Shown here one piece after another: positions 48,077 to 60,394 of a stretch of 64,000 nt of DNA. Source of the DNA: Lathyrus oleraceus (taxonomy: Eukaryota > Streptophyta > Magnoliopsida > Fabales > Fabaceae); contig NC_066581.1 in NCBI RefSeq assembly GCF_024323335.1, positions 31,244,699-31,308,698 of the forward strand, in the 5' to 3' direction. Each line of letters starts with the position of its first letter. Positions within the stretch are counted from its first letter, which is position 1. The translations under genes were made by a program, and so were the position numbers. The notes under the pieces were generated by a model. It worked only from the letters and a program-made list of their open reading frames with translations. It searched no databases and was not told the DNA's origin.

Positions 48077-51000
48077 CACTGAGGCTCTTCATTATCAATG
48101 GGAGAAAACTCGACCAAGACCAACATCCACCATGCGAGGATAGCTTCGACGTACTAGAGGGGTTAACTCTGTTTTCAGTACGGAAGTCTTACTGTCGACT
48201 CACTAAGGATAGGGTGAGGTTTACATCAACCACAATGATAATTGAAACCTATGGCTAATGCATGAAAAGATTTAACAACGGACAAAGCCAAAACAAGTGA
48301 ATGGGTGAAGTTAATTGATTGTGATTATGAAAATGGAGTCAAAGTATGATTAAGATTAATTCAAAGACGTATTATGAAATGGAGTTTGAAAAAAGTCAAG
48401 GACTTGGGGTCCAGGTTTTTGGTTTGAAAACATGAAGATGTTTGCACAATATCTATGTCAAGTTTGAAATCAAAGTGTGAAAAGGTTTAGGACACAATGA
48501 GGATGAATGGATGAAGATGGAGTGTAAAACTTCTCAGAAGGTTCACCTCTTGAAATCATATAGAAGATGATTCAAGTGTGTCCTTTGGAATAGGCAATGG
48601 ATAATAATAATGTAAGCAAACAAATGATACCGGATGCCACTCAATGGTCTTACTCCAATCTCACAAACAAAAAGCGGATACCGGATACCAATAGATGGAT
48701 TTACACCAATCTCCTAAAACAAAACTGGATATCAGATGCCACTCAATGGACTTACACTAATCTCCTCAACAAAGAAAATGAAAGAATGGATACCGGATGC
48801 CAATCTGTCTGGACTTATACCAATATCCAACATATGATCATAGGAAAGCAAATGCCAACTTGCAGGGACTTACAATTGCATCCTCACATACAATCAAATG
48901 AAACATTATGGTCATAGGAAAGCAAATGCCAACTTGCAGGGACTTACAATTGCATCCTCACATAAACAAAGAAAAGCAAAACATGGATGTCAGATGCCAA
49001 TCTATCTGGGCTTACTCTAACCTCCACAGTATGGTCCTAGGAATACAAATGTCAACTTGCAGGGACTTACAGTTGTATCCTCACATACAACAAACAAAAC
49101 AACATGTGATCATAGGAAAGCAAACGCCAACTTACAGGGACTTATAATTGCATCCTCACATACAAACAAACAAATGCATCAAGCAAAGATAAGATGAGTG
49201 GCCAATGAAATGGTCTTATACTCACTTCCATATCCTAGGAGCAATAGCCAATGAATGGTCTTACAATCGTCCTCAATGGGAAAACAACAATGATAAGGTC
49301 ACAAAGACAAATGGGATGATCATGCACTAATGAGCAATTAATGATGATAAATGCATAGAGCATACAAGCAAACATGTGCATATGAAACAATCAAGCAATC
49401 AATGAAAGCAATCAGCACACACTATAACCAAACAAGGAGGCTCATACAAAAGGGTTAGGCATTGAAGCCAACTGGAATAGGGTAAAGGTGCTCTTAACCT
49501 TGCCATTGAGGGGGCTAAGGTGAAGCAGATGAAAGGATATGAGGGGTGTGCCTCATTGCTCTTATCCCTGGTCAGGGAGAGCATTTGAATATCAGAAGGT
49601 GTGGGAGTTCAGAAAGTAGGAACTCTCTCCACATATTAGACTCTATAGATCTTGGGTTTGGATCTCAATGCTACAACCATGTAATGGGAGCAAGGAGAAG
49701 ACTCACAGAATAGTAGGAGATAGGTTGCTTATCTCTTTGATCTACCAATTGCCTTATTAAAAGGACTTTTCCTGCTTGGGACAAATGTAAACATACACAA
49801 GCATTGCCTCTTAAGGAGGACTTCAGACAGTTGCCTGGCCAAATAACAGGCCAGGTCTTCCAGACTACATGAAGAAAAGGGATTATACCTCAAATGCAAA
49901 TTGCTAAAAAGCAAAGCAAAGAAAGTTCAAAGAACTAAGCAACTAATGGTACCTGAAATAGTCAAACAAATCAGTACACAGTTCAACAGTTACAGCAAAA
50001 GGAGGTAGGAAACAACAGTCAAAACAGACAGGCAAATGTGCAAAGCACAAGACTCAAATCACATGAGTCAAGCCACCTACAAAACCAAGAGGTTAGCACA
50101 TGATAAACAATCAAGCTTAATCAAATTTGTATGATCTCTTTGAAGCATTGGTTGCTCAACCTGAAACAATGAACTCAAACATAAGCCAGGAGACCCCTAG
50201 GACAAGCCTAGGGTCAAAATGAGATGAGAAAGTCAAAACAGCAAGGGATAGTCAACCGAAATCAAGTTTAAACAATCAAGAAGCAAACTCAATTGGTCCC
50301 ACATTCATATCATTCATCATCATGATTTCATAAGCAAAAGAAGTCAAAGCATGGCAAATGAAGGCTCATAGAAGTCAACAGCAAGACTTAGCTCAAAACC
50401 AATCATAGACAATTCCAAAAATCATCAAATAATTCATGCTCAATCATAATCCATAACATGACATGCATATCAAATTTCAGCTCATTTGGATCATGGGAAG
50501 ATGGTCAATGAAAATCAGAAAGTCAAAGCAAGTTTAAGCATGCTCAAAGAAGTCAACCAAACATGCATCAACTTCACAAATTCATAAATCAGTGATAACA
50601 AATGATAAATGAATGGGATCAACACCATGGCAAAGCATAGGATGTCTACTAATCACATGTAAAATTTCAAATTCATCCAATAAAGTATGAGAATTTCACA
50701 AAGGAAATGGCAACATGTATCACACAAGTCAACATTTTGGTCAAACAGGGGAGAAAATCTCAAACAATTAGAAAATGCCACAATTAATTCCAAGAAAATT
50801 CACATGTGAACTAGACATACAAGAGTAGGTTCATGCAAAAATTCACATCAAATTGAGGTCAGGAAGCATGGTATCAAAAATCATGAAATTGCACATCAAT
50901 GGTGTGACACAAATTGTCACACCCTAATTCAAAAATTCATAACTCAATGACCAGATAAGATAAATTCATGAACTCTACATCAAAATCACCATGGATGAGT

Positions 51001-53293
51001 CTAGTTTATGCACAAAAAATTTCAGATCAAATGGATAATGCATGACTATTTCACAAAGGATTTGGCCAAGGGTACAAAATATGCATACATGAACAAAACC
51101 CTAATGCCATTTAAAATCTAGCCATCCAAAAAATCAGCAAAAATCATGATAAAAAAGTAGACATTCATGTGAACATGATGCAAAAAATTTTATGAAATTT
51201 GGAATTGAATTGAAGATGTTATGAATTTTAGAAGATGAGCATATCAAATGACATAAATAAACAATTAAACATGGATTGATAAGTCAAAATGGTTGACCAG
51301 TGGCAATATGGTAATTAGGTGACCATTTAAATGAAACGGTGAGTATTGATCTCCTGCGTGTCACACGGTAACAGGGCATGGGCAATAAAACAGTGCAGGG
51401 CCATGCAAAACACGATACAGCAGCCAATTGCAATTTGAAAAGAAAATCTGGAAAAAAAGCTCTTAGGGTTTTACGCATACAGTGGTATCATCTCCTTCCT
51501 CATCAAATCGAAATTTTCAAAACACCCAGAAATAGCAATTAAGCACACCATTCGAACAAGTGAACCAAGCACATGCATAATCCAGCCATAGTTTTCAGTA
51601 AATCGAACCATACAAAACAAATCATACAAGAACATGTTTGGATGTAAAATTTGAAAACCAGATTTCTCTTAACACAAGCAACCATTTCAAGTGATACAAA
51701 GTTCAATGGAATCAGCATCAAAAGATCTATCCTAAACATAGCATAATTTGGTAAATGGTGAGACTCGAACACTTACTTGATTTTGAAGAAAAGAGTGGAG
51801 CAGTGGTTATTTTGGTGATGCAAGCTCAAACAGATGAAGATTATGGTTGATATTGATGGATACTTGAAGCAATCTAGCTCAGTGATGCTTGAAAATGTCC
51901 AAATCGAAAATCACCATTAATGTGCTTGGAGAAAACAGAACATGAGTAGGCTGTTCCAGCTGGGGTTTGATGCTTCAAAAGACTTCCAAATGATGGCCAG
52001 GTGATGAAACAAGGAAGGTGGCTCGTGGTTCTTTAGAGTTTTTGAGCAGAAATTGCAAAATGTGAAAATGGTGTTCTTGAGAGAAGAGGGTTTTCTGTAT
52101 GTTTGTGAGGCTGCAGCTAGGGTTGAAATGACAGAAAATAAGTTTAAATACTTCTGTTTTGCATTGCTAATGAAGGTGCTAATCAAGGTTATCCCAAATG
52201 AAGCAACTTTGCCATTTGCTAATTTTCCACCATATGCACATGGGGTGTGTGGTCTGGCCGAGTTTGGGCCTTGGACAAGCTTCAAATATCATCCCAAAAC
52301 ATTTCCAATTGGCCACAAGTGTTTAAAAATGGCTAAATCAAAAAGTCAACTTTTCAACATACTTGAAATTAATTAAGACAAGTCCAAAAATGCCATTTTG
52401 CATGGTAAGGTTTTGGTACATGAGGATGACATTTTTGGAAAGAGGGGATTAAATAGGACTTGTAGGAAAAAACCCCACCAAATTTGGCCAAATGGTTTGA
52501 GAGATATGGCCTTTTGAAGTTCACAAATTTTTGAGATTGAAATGATCATATCTTGCCAACCATACATGGGAATTGAGTGTTCTTGGACTTTTTGGAAATG
52601 GGAGAACAAGATCTTCAACTTTCATGTTGGGCAAAAATTCATTTGAAGCTTGTATCATGATGCAAGATTAAGATCAAGAAGTTTCCATTTTTGGCAAATT
52701 TGAATTACAGGTCAACTTTCTATTTCTGGAAATATTCTGTCTGACTTTATTTTCTTCACTGTGGATGCTTGACATGATATATGAAGCTTGTATAGGCATG
52801 AATGAGACCTCTCAGACCAAATCCCATCATCAAATCACTGATTAAATGGACAGTTGACCAAGTTTGACTTTCTAGGGTTTTGCTTGACTGAAGCACCTTC
52901 TGATGAATTCCAAACCCTAATTCCTTGATATCTTGATTCCAAATGATGTCCCAAGTTATATGAACTCTTGATTATTGATCATGGTGCCCAAATTCTGCAA
53001 GAATGGCCACCATCCACTGCAATGACTGACTTTGACTGATTTTGACCTAATTGCTGATGATTGCTTCAACTGCAAGCAACAAGGTTAAATGACAATATTT
53101 TTGTACTTTTTGGTTAGTAAACATATGAAAAGCAAAGATATACAAATGCAAGACATGCTTGGTGATCAAGAATCAACTCACAAGGCAACCTACCCACTAG
53201 GAAGGGAGCTAGGGCATGCAATGATCCTTGAGGCTATGATATGATATGATATGGGCCATGAGGGATCTTAGGGCCCAAAATTGGGGTCTTACA
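48077..53293 (-). repeat. 5' LTR of B, main piece (U3 to part of U5)
   Basis: Resumes the LTR broken at 29279 and ends at GGGGTCTTACA (53293), the sense LTR start TGTAAGACCCC. Carries the unoccupied B2 target CTTGCAGGGACTT (GCAGG 48862-48866), hairpin 49834-49855, donor 51771-51776 and TATA-like 52142-52150. Near-identical to the 3' LTR pieces 7764-8553 and 16226-20656. Confidence 0.9.
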
Positions 53294-56148
53294 TAATGCA
53301 TAACCTGTTATCCATAAGTCAATTAAGTGATAATGGTTATGACGTGATCTTTAATCAAAAAACATGTAAAGCCATAAATCAAAACAATGGTTCTGTCCTA
53401 TTCACAGGCAAGAGGAAAAACAATATTTATAAAATTAATCTTTCTGATTTAAAAGAACAAAATGTGAAATGTCTGATGTCTGTTCACGAAGAGCAATGGG
53501 TATGGCATAGACGCTTGGGCCACATTAGCATGAGAAAACTATCTCAACTAAATAAACTCGAGTTAGTCAGAGGCCTACCTAAACTGAAGTTTTCTTCAGA
53601 TGCTCTATGTGAAGCATGTCAGAAAGGAAAATTTTCAAAAACTTCTTTCAAAAAGAAAACTATTGTTACCACCTCTAAGCCTCTGGAACTTCTTCACATT
53701 GATTTATTTGGTCCTGTGAAAACAGCATCAGTCAATGGAAAGAAGTATGGACTAGTCATTGTTGATGATTTCAGTCGCTGGACATGGGTGAAATTCCTAA
53801 AGCACAAGAGTGAGTCACACTCTGTATTCACTAGTTTCTGCTCCAAAGTGCAAAAAGAATTTGACTCTAAAATTACTAGAGTCAGAAGTGATCATGGTGG
53901 GGAATTTGAAAACAAAAATTTTGAGGAATTATTTGACTCTAATGGAATATCCCATGATTTCTCCTGCCCTAGAACTCCACAACAAAATGGAGTTGTAGAG
54001 AGGAAGAATAGGACACTCCAAGAGATGGCCTGAACCATGATCAATGAAACAAATGTGGCTAAGAACTTTTGGGCCGAAGCTGTAAATACAGCGTGTTATA
54101 TTCAGAATAGAATCTCCATAAGACCTATTCTGGAAAAGACTCCCCATGAACTGTGTAAAGGAAGAAAACCAAACATTTCATATTTCCATCCATTTGGATG
54201 TTCTTGCTTTATTTTAAACACTAAAGAACATCTGAACAAGTTTGATTCCAAAGCACAGAAAGGTATTATGTTAGGATACTCAGAACGCTCTAAAGGCTAC
54301 AGAGTATACAATACAGAAACCAAAATTGTGGAAGAATCAATTCATGTTAGATTTGACGATAAGCTTGACCCTGAAAAGTCAAAGCTAGTTAAAAATTTGG
54401 AAGATTTAGAAATCACTCTTGCAGGATCTGATAAAGTTCCAGAAGCAACTGCCACTCAGAACTTTGAGGAAATTAATTCCCCAGCAATCCCAAAGAAAGC
54501 TAAAAGTCGCATCAACGTATCTGAAGAATTGATTATGGGCAACAAAGACGAACCTGTCAGAACCAGATCTACCTTCAGGACCTCTGAAGAGACGCCTCTA
54601 GGACTAGTGTCTCTGATCGAGCCTACGTCCTGTGATGAAGCACTTCAAGATAACGACTGGGTTTCAGCTATGCAAGAAGAGTTAGATCAATTCACAAAGA
54701 ATGATGTCTGGGATCTTGTTCCCAAACCCAGAAGCACTCACGTTATTGGAACCAGATGGGTATTCAGAAACAAGCTGAATGAGAAAGGAGAAGTCGTCAT
54801 AAACAAAGCTCGACTGGTAGCTCAAGGTTACAGTCAACAAGACGGTATTGACTATAATGAAACCTTTGCTCCAGTCGCAAGGTTAGAATCTATTCGTCTT
54901 CTTGTATCTTTTGCTATTAACAATTCTATTAAATTATATCAAATGGATGTCAAGAGCGCATTCCTTAATGGTTATATATCAGAAGAAGTGTATGTCAACC
55001 AACCTCCAGGTTTTGAAAATCCAAATTTTCCAGAACATGTCTTTAAACTTAAAAAATCTTTATATGGACTTAAACAAGCTCCTAGAGCTTGGTATGAATG
55101 TTTAAGTAATTTTCTTCTGGAACACAATTTTATCAGAGGGAAAGTTGACTCCACACTCTTCTGTAAGAACCTTAACAATGATCTCATGATATGTCAGATA
55201 TATGTTGATGATATTATTTTTGGTTCTGCTAACGCCTCTATTTGTCAAGAATTCTCTGAGTTAATGCAGGCAGAATTTGAAATGAGCTTAATGCAAGAAC
55301 TAAAGTTCTTTCTAGGAATTCAAATTAACCAAACTTCAGAAGTCACGTACGTTCATCAAAGCAAATACATAAAAGATGTTCTGAAGAAATTTGACATGGC
55401 TGAATGTAACTCTGCAAAGACTCCCATGCATCCAACATGCATTCTTGAAAAGGAAGAAGTCAGTAAAAAGGTTTGTCAGAAGCTCTATCGTGGTATGATA
55501 GGCTCCCTTCTCTATCTGACTGTTACTCGACCTGATATTCTCTTTAGTGTCTGTCTCTGTGCCAGATTCCAATCAGATCCTAGAGAAACTCACTTAACAG
55601 CAGTTAAGAGAATTTTCAAATATCTGAAAGGAACTCCTAACCTGGGCCTGATGTATGAGAAAACATCAGAGTATAGACTTTCGGGTTACTGTGATGCAGA
55701 TTATGCAGGAGATAGATTGGAACGAAAAATCACATCTGGAAATTGTCAGCTCCTAGGAAATAATCTGATATCCTGGGCCAGCAAAAGACAGTCAACCATC
55801 GCTCTATCAACTGCAGAAGCAGAATACATCTCAGCATCACTGTGCACAACTCAGATGCTCTGGATGAAGAATCAGTTAGAAGATCTGCAAATCTTCGAGA
55901 GTAACATTCCTATCTTTTGTGATAATACTGCTGCCATTTGTTTAAGTAAGAATCCCATTTTACACTCCAGAGCTAAGCACATTGAAATAAAACATCATTT
56001 TATCAGAGACTATGTTCAAAAAAGGATAGTAACATTGAAGTTCATTGATACAGATCATCAATGGGCAGATATCTTTACTAAGCCTTTAGCTGAAGATAGA
56101 TTTCTTTTTATCCTAGAAAATCTGAACATTCAAAATTTCCCTGAATAA
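53294..56148 (+). pseudogene. pol: Sirevirus pol: integrase, RT, RNase H (one internal stop)
   Basis: Entered mid-gene where element B ends; the first credible words are HNLLSISQLSDNGYDVIF. Counting residues from 53281: zinc finger H76, H81, C110, C113; integrase triad D141, D204, E240 with the usual 35-residue spacing. A single in-frame TGA (54031-54033) follows; family alignment expects arginine, so a CGA to TGA change is likely. From 54037: RT with DVKSAFLNG (about residue 304) and YVDD (389-392), and RNase H with CDADYAG (D553), E594 and D629, ending at DIFTKPLAEDRF and a TAA at 56146. Otherwise the frame is open for 2.8 kb, so decay is recent. Confidence 0.93.
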
Positions 56149-56670
56149 AGTGTGCCTCTGAAGATGTAAAATGAGACTCTGACATAAACATATGAGTTTC
56201 TGCCTCTGACTCTGATACTTCTACCAAGTTAAGAAGATATCTGAGTTAGAAATCTCCAGGAACCAATCCTTTGGTATTCCTGAAGATCAGATACATCAAC
56301 ACGTGGAGTGAATTGCGTCTAACCTTGGAACTTCTAGACAGCTGTCCAGAAGAAATTCAAAGGACAGACGTTTGAGATCTCCTTGAGCAGTGTGCATACT
56401 GATGGGATTAGACATTCATTAATGAGCCATAATCATTTCTCCCTCTAAGCGTGCTAACTTGGTTTTTGTGCTAAACTCTGATTTTTGTGTCGTTTTGCAT
56501 GCGTTTCTTTTTAGTATATAAACACAACTCTCACATTGTGCACACACTTCACTCTCACTCACTTTCTCAAACCATCTCTCTCAGGCATTTCTGCAAGCAG
56601 TTCATCTTCATCTCGTTCTTCTTCAACAATGGATTCTTAGCAACAATCCGTGTTCAACTATTCTCAATAA
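56149..56670 (+). other. Pol to env-like spacer
   Basis: About 520 bp. Second half looks like a plant promoter and leader: TATATAAA at 56515, then a CT-rich leader and a four-codon upstream ORF (ATG GAT TCT TAG, 56629-56640) before the env-like ATG at 56671. Confidence 0.55.
56515..56522 (+). promoter_or_regulatory. Possible internal TATA box for the env-like ORF
   Basis: GTATATAAACAC followed about 30 nt later by CACACACTTCACTC and a pyrimidine-rich leader. Core-promoter look only; no expression evidence. Confidence 0.45.
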
Positions 56671-58898
56671 ATGGACTCCAGCAACGCAGCTCAAAGCACA
56701 AGCATTCCTACTCCAACAGTTACAGGCGTAACTATAACACCAGTGTACAAGGAGCCTCATATTCTTGACCGTGAGCCTCATATAAATCTTGCAACTCCTT
56801 TCGAGAAACTGGATGTTTTGTGTGAATCACTTGTGGATTTCAACAACATGAAGAGGAATGGGGTAGACCTAACTGAAGAACTTCATCAACAAGGTTGGGA
56901 AAACTATTTTCAACGCCTTTATGGTCCCGTTTACCCAAACCTCATCAAGGAGTTCTGGAGGTTTGCTGACGTTGACGACCATTTTATCGTGTCCTACGTT
57001 TTGGGGGTAAAAATCGTGATTACTGAAAAATCAATAGCCTCATTGCTGAACATGGAGAAAGCTGGAGGAAGAAGGATTTACAACATCAATCCTAGAACAA
57101 AGTACATTGCTCATGAAATCAACCCCACCATCTTCAAACTCAACACAGAAGGCAATCCCTCAAAGAACAAAGAACTTCATCAGAACCTCCGGGTATGGCT
57201 CAAAATCATTTTGGGAACCATTCATCACCGCCCAACATCCAACTCCTCAGATTACATCAATACAGTCAGAAGTGTATTCTGTACTGTATTCACAAGGGTT
57301 TGAAGCTCTGCCTCCCAGCACTCCTCTTCAAATACCTCAGAGACTCCGTACGGGAGACCAGGAACAACATGAAACCCAGAACCTACATCCCTCTGGGAAG
57401 ACTTCTATCAGATGTACTGATAGAAAATGGGCTCATAGATCATCTGGAAAAACATAAACTCATGGAAGATATGGCAATAGAAACTGGAAGGCCTCTGAAC
57501 TCCAGAAATCTGAAGAGCATGGGGATTCTGAAGAAGATTCAAGTCAAACCTACTCTGGACACCTCTTGGGACGCTTTAAAAGATCAGAGGGATATGCCAA
57601 ATGGTCTCGCAAGGTTCTACAAGAATGAACCTAAAGAGGCAATCCTCCACTATCTCCAACGTCTGAAGGATGAAGGAGTGGACATCTCAAACTTCAGATT
57701 AGACGATCTGCCAGATTCAGCCCCAGACTTCGTGAAGTTCAAAAGAGGTCCATCTGAGAAGTCTTCAAAAGCGAAGAGAGCAAATCTAGGAGAATCTTCT
57801 GAATCAAGACCTCCAGTGCCTCTGCAAGAATCTTCTAGTAAGTCTGCCTCTACTGTTCCCTCTGCACAGCCATTGCCTCCTTCTACTCCTCTACCAACAC
57901 CCATCTATACCACATCTGAAACCCCTCCTTCCACAACCAGAACACAACAAACTCTACCAAAATTTAATCTTGTTAACACCTCCTTACCACTATCTGAAGC
58001 TGAAGAATTAAACCAAACCACTTCCTCATCCTCAGCCCCAGAATCACCTCCCTACTTTATCCTTTCCTCTGACACAGAATCCTCTGACCCCGCTTCTCCC
58101 ACTCTAGCACAACTTCAATCTCTAAACCGAAATTCCCAACAACCACAACAACCTCCACCTGAACCTGAAGTAACTTCACCATCCACAGAACAACCAACCA
58201 TCACTCCATCTGAACTTCAACCTTCTGACCTCCATGCCTCTTACATTACCCCTCCACACACTTCCGTTGAACCTCAAACACTCAACCTAAGCCCTCCAAC
58301 CTCTCCACCTCAAACATCTGAACCAGAACATTCCCTGCCTATCCTAGAGGAAGCCATTATGCTGTTCGCAGGGGCTTCAGTGCAAAAGGTCAAGTCTCTG
58401 ACCATAAACTCTGGCATCAGTGAGGATCCTGACTCTGTTAGGACACACTTGAACAGGGTCATTGGCTGGATGACATCTGAGGCCTTCAAACTGAAGCACA
58501 TCTCTGAGCAAGTCAGAAACAACTTCATCAGAGACGCTGAGGTAAGACTACAGGAGCGCTTGGCCAGAGAAGCTGAAGAACAGGCCAGAAGGGAAGAAGA
58601 AGAAAGAGCCAGAGAAGAAGAAATGCAAAGGGCAAGGGAAGCTGAAGCTACAGCTCTAGTTGACGTTGCTGCTGCTGCTGAAGCTGAAGCAAAGGTTGCT
58701 GCTGAAACTGAAGCAAAGACTGTTGCTGAAGCTGAAGCCAAAGCCGCTGAAGAACAACATGCTCTGACTCAGGGGGAGTCTTCTTCTTTTGCCCCCTGGT
58801 TCTCAGGACGCTGGAAGAACTTCAAAAAGAGCAGAAGGAAGTCTGAGCCAGACTGGATCAATAGGACACTGTCAACGCCAACGTCCAGAACCTGCTGA
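56671..58898 (+). pseudogene. Sirevirus env-like (post-pol) protein, frameshifted
   Basis: Starts MDSSNAAQSTSIPTPT. Residues ~45-200 form the conserved plant transposon domain (FQRLYGPVYPNLIKEFWRFA, VLGVKIVITEKSIASLLNM). A one-base loss near 57266 shifts the frame; the domain then continues (LLFKYLRDSVRETRNN, YIPLGRLLSDVLIENGL) to about 57700. Next comes a Pro/Ser/Thr-rich stretch (57740-58340) and a charged Glu/Arg/Ala coiled-coil-like segment (58540-58760). Another shift probably lies near 58865, because a different frame reads NANVQNLLNQLLQ before a stop near 58940. No signal peptide or clear transmembrane helix is evident. The role of this protein is not known; env-like is a positional name. 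Confidence 0.8.
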
Positions 58899-59355
58899 AT
58901 CAACTGCTTCAGAGAATGCCCCCTCCTCCCAACCCTTAGGCACTTAGGATTTTTTGCTTGTTGCCTTGCTTATCCTTATTTCTGATGTTTGTTTTTCTTG
59001 CCATTATCTCTGATGTTCTGTTATCTGAATATATAATGTTTTATTGATTATTCTATTTAAGTCTTTTTGATTCTGACAAAAAGGGGGAGAAATCAAATAG
59101 CTCTGATGAAAAATTGCCTAATACCTTAAGCACTCTGCAAACATACTATTCCTTAAAAATAAATTCATCTAACACTGGACTTAAGAAATTGCAGAAGGTA
59201 TTGAGAAACTTCATTTCCGGGAAGCTCTAGTAAGAACTTCTGAACTCCCTAGCCTATCTCAGGGGGAGCTCATTTCTATCTGATCTGATAAACTCTATTT
59301 TTTTGTTTCATCTGTCATTTGAGTTTTGTTTTGTCATCATCAAAAAGGGGGAGAT
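58899..59355 (+). other. Sirevirus 3' untranslated region with repeated polypurine tracts
   Basis: AAAAAGGGGGAGA occurs at about 59078-59090 and again at 59344-59354 directly before the 3' LTR, with CAGGGGGAGC near 59260. Multiple PPT copies upstream of the LTR are a recognised Sirevirus signature. No gene here. Confidence 0.8.
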
Positions 59356-60386
59356 TGTAAGAGCAAATATTGTTCTACAATAGATTCCAGGATTTTGATG
59401 ATAACAAAGGATGAAACCAAAAATGGCACTCTAACGAAAAGCTTCTAAGTGTGCAGGATTCTAAACTAGAAGAAAGGAATCTGATTACGTCATCAGATAT
59501 AGAATCCAATCAGATACAAATGATCAGAAGCATCTGAAGTAGAAACGCGCTCAAGAAGGTCTAACTCTGAGTAAAACAGTAGAATACCAGAAGCATCTGT
59601 AGAAGAAGTGCGCTCTAGAAGTTCTGACTCTGAACAATGGTATATCTGAATTCCAGAAGCTCTCAGCGTCATCTGAAGACATCATCAGAACTCTAAAAGA
59701 TCAACATCAGAAGCTCCGAATCCACATAGCAAGATCTCAGATTAACAGAGTCACGTAGATTCTGATAATGGATTTCCTAATTCAGAAAGAGTAACGTCAA
59801 CTTCGAATTTAAATGGAAAGGAACTATTATTGGAAAGAAGTTATTCAGGGAGACAAATTTGTTTTGGCAAGAAACAACAGAAGTTATGGCATTAATTTCT
59901 ATTCAAGACAAAATATCTGCCATCAAAATTCAACGGTCCTTTCACCTCTATATAAAGGACAGCAAACAGCATTGAGAAAAACACCAGCGCACATAAACCT
60001 TTTCCTCTCTCTCTCTCAATCTTTCACGAAGCTTTTGCTTAGAACGTGAAACATTCTTTTGTTCTCACTGTTGTAATATTTGCTTTATCCTAGAAGCACT
60101 CTAGATTACAAAGTCTTCTTATCTATTATTTTATTTCCTCAAGTGACTCTGCGCAGTCTGTATACTTGAGAGGACTAAGAGATCCATCTCTTAGACGTTG
60201 GTTGTAATAATCTTTCAAGATTAGTGGATTAAGTCCTTATTGAAGGCGAAATCACCTTGGCCGGGTGGACTGGAGTAGCTTTGTGTTATAAGCGAACCAG
60301 TATAAATTCCTTGTGTGGTCTTTGTCTGAAAAAGCGCTTATTTTCCAAAACAATTCAAACCCCCTTTCTTGTTTTTCTCACCTTCA
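59356..60386 (+). repeat. 3' LTR of the Sirevirus, 1031 bp
   Basis: Begins TGTAAGAGCAAATATTG after the PPT and ends TTTTTCTCACCTTCA. TATA box TATATAAA at 59949-59956. Length normal for the lineage. The 5' LTR is outside the window, so the ends cannot be checked against a partner. Confidence 0.8.
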
Positions 60387-60394
60387 ATTCTAAG

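Larger units (their letters stand above)
7759..53293 (-). mobile_element. Ogre-type retrotransposon B, host of A1, A2 and B2
   Basis: Minus-strand element. The 3' LTR (right part 7759-20656, minus the B2 insertion) is followed by internal 20657-28827, PBS 28805-28821, and a 5' LTR 28828-29279 continued at 48077-53293. The 5' LTR is 5.67 kb once A2 is removed. Its sense start TGTAAGACCCC and end CGCTACA differ from element A, yet the LTR keeps the same order of motifs. It has no gag, RT, RNase H or complete integrase, so it is non-autonomous. B is inserted in a Sirevirus whose pol resumes at 53294. Its left end and TSD lie outside the window. Confidence 0.85.
53294..60386 (+). mobile_element. 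Sirevirus-type Ty1/copia element, 3' part
   Basis: Contains the pol remainder (GAG-pre-integrase, integrase, RT, RNase H), an env-like ORF after pol, repeated AAAAAGGGGGAGA purine tracts and a 1031-bp 3' LTR starting TGTAAGAGC. That combination marks the Sirevirus/Maximus lineage. The 5' LTR, gag and protease should lie beyond the left end of B, outside the window. Confidence 0.9.

Noticed and set aside
58310..58741. 143-residue Ala/Ser-rich minus-strand frame
   Set aside because: Antisense shadow of the charged coiled-coil segment of the env-like gene.
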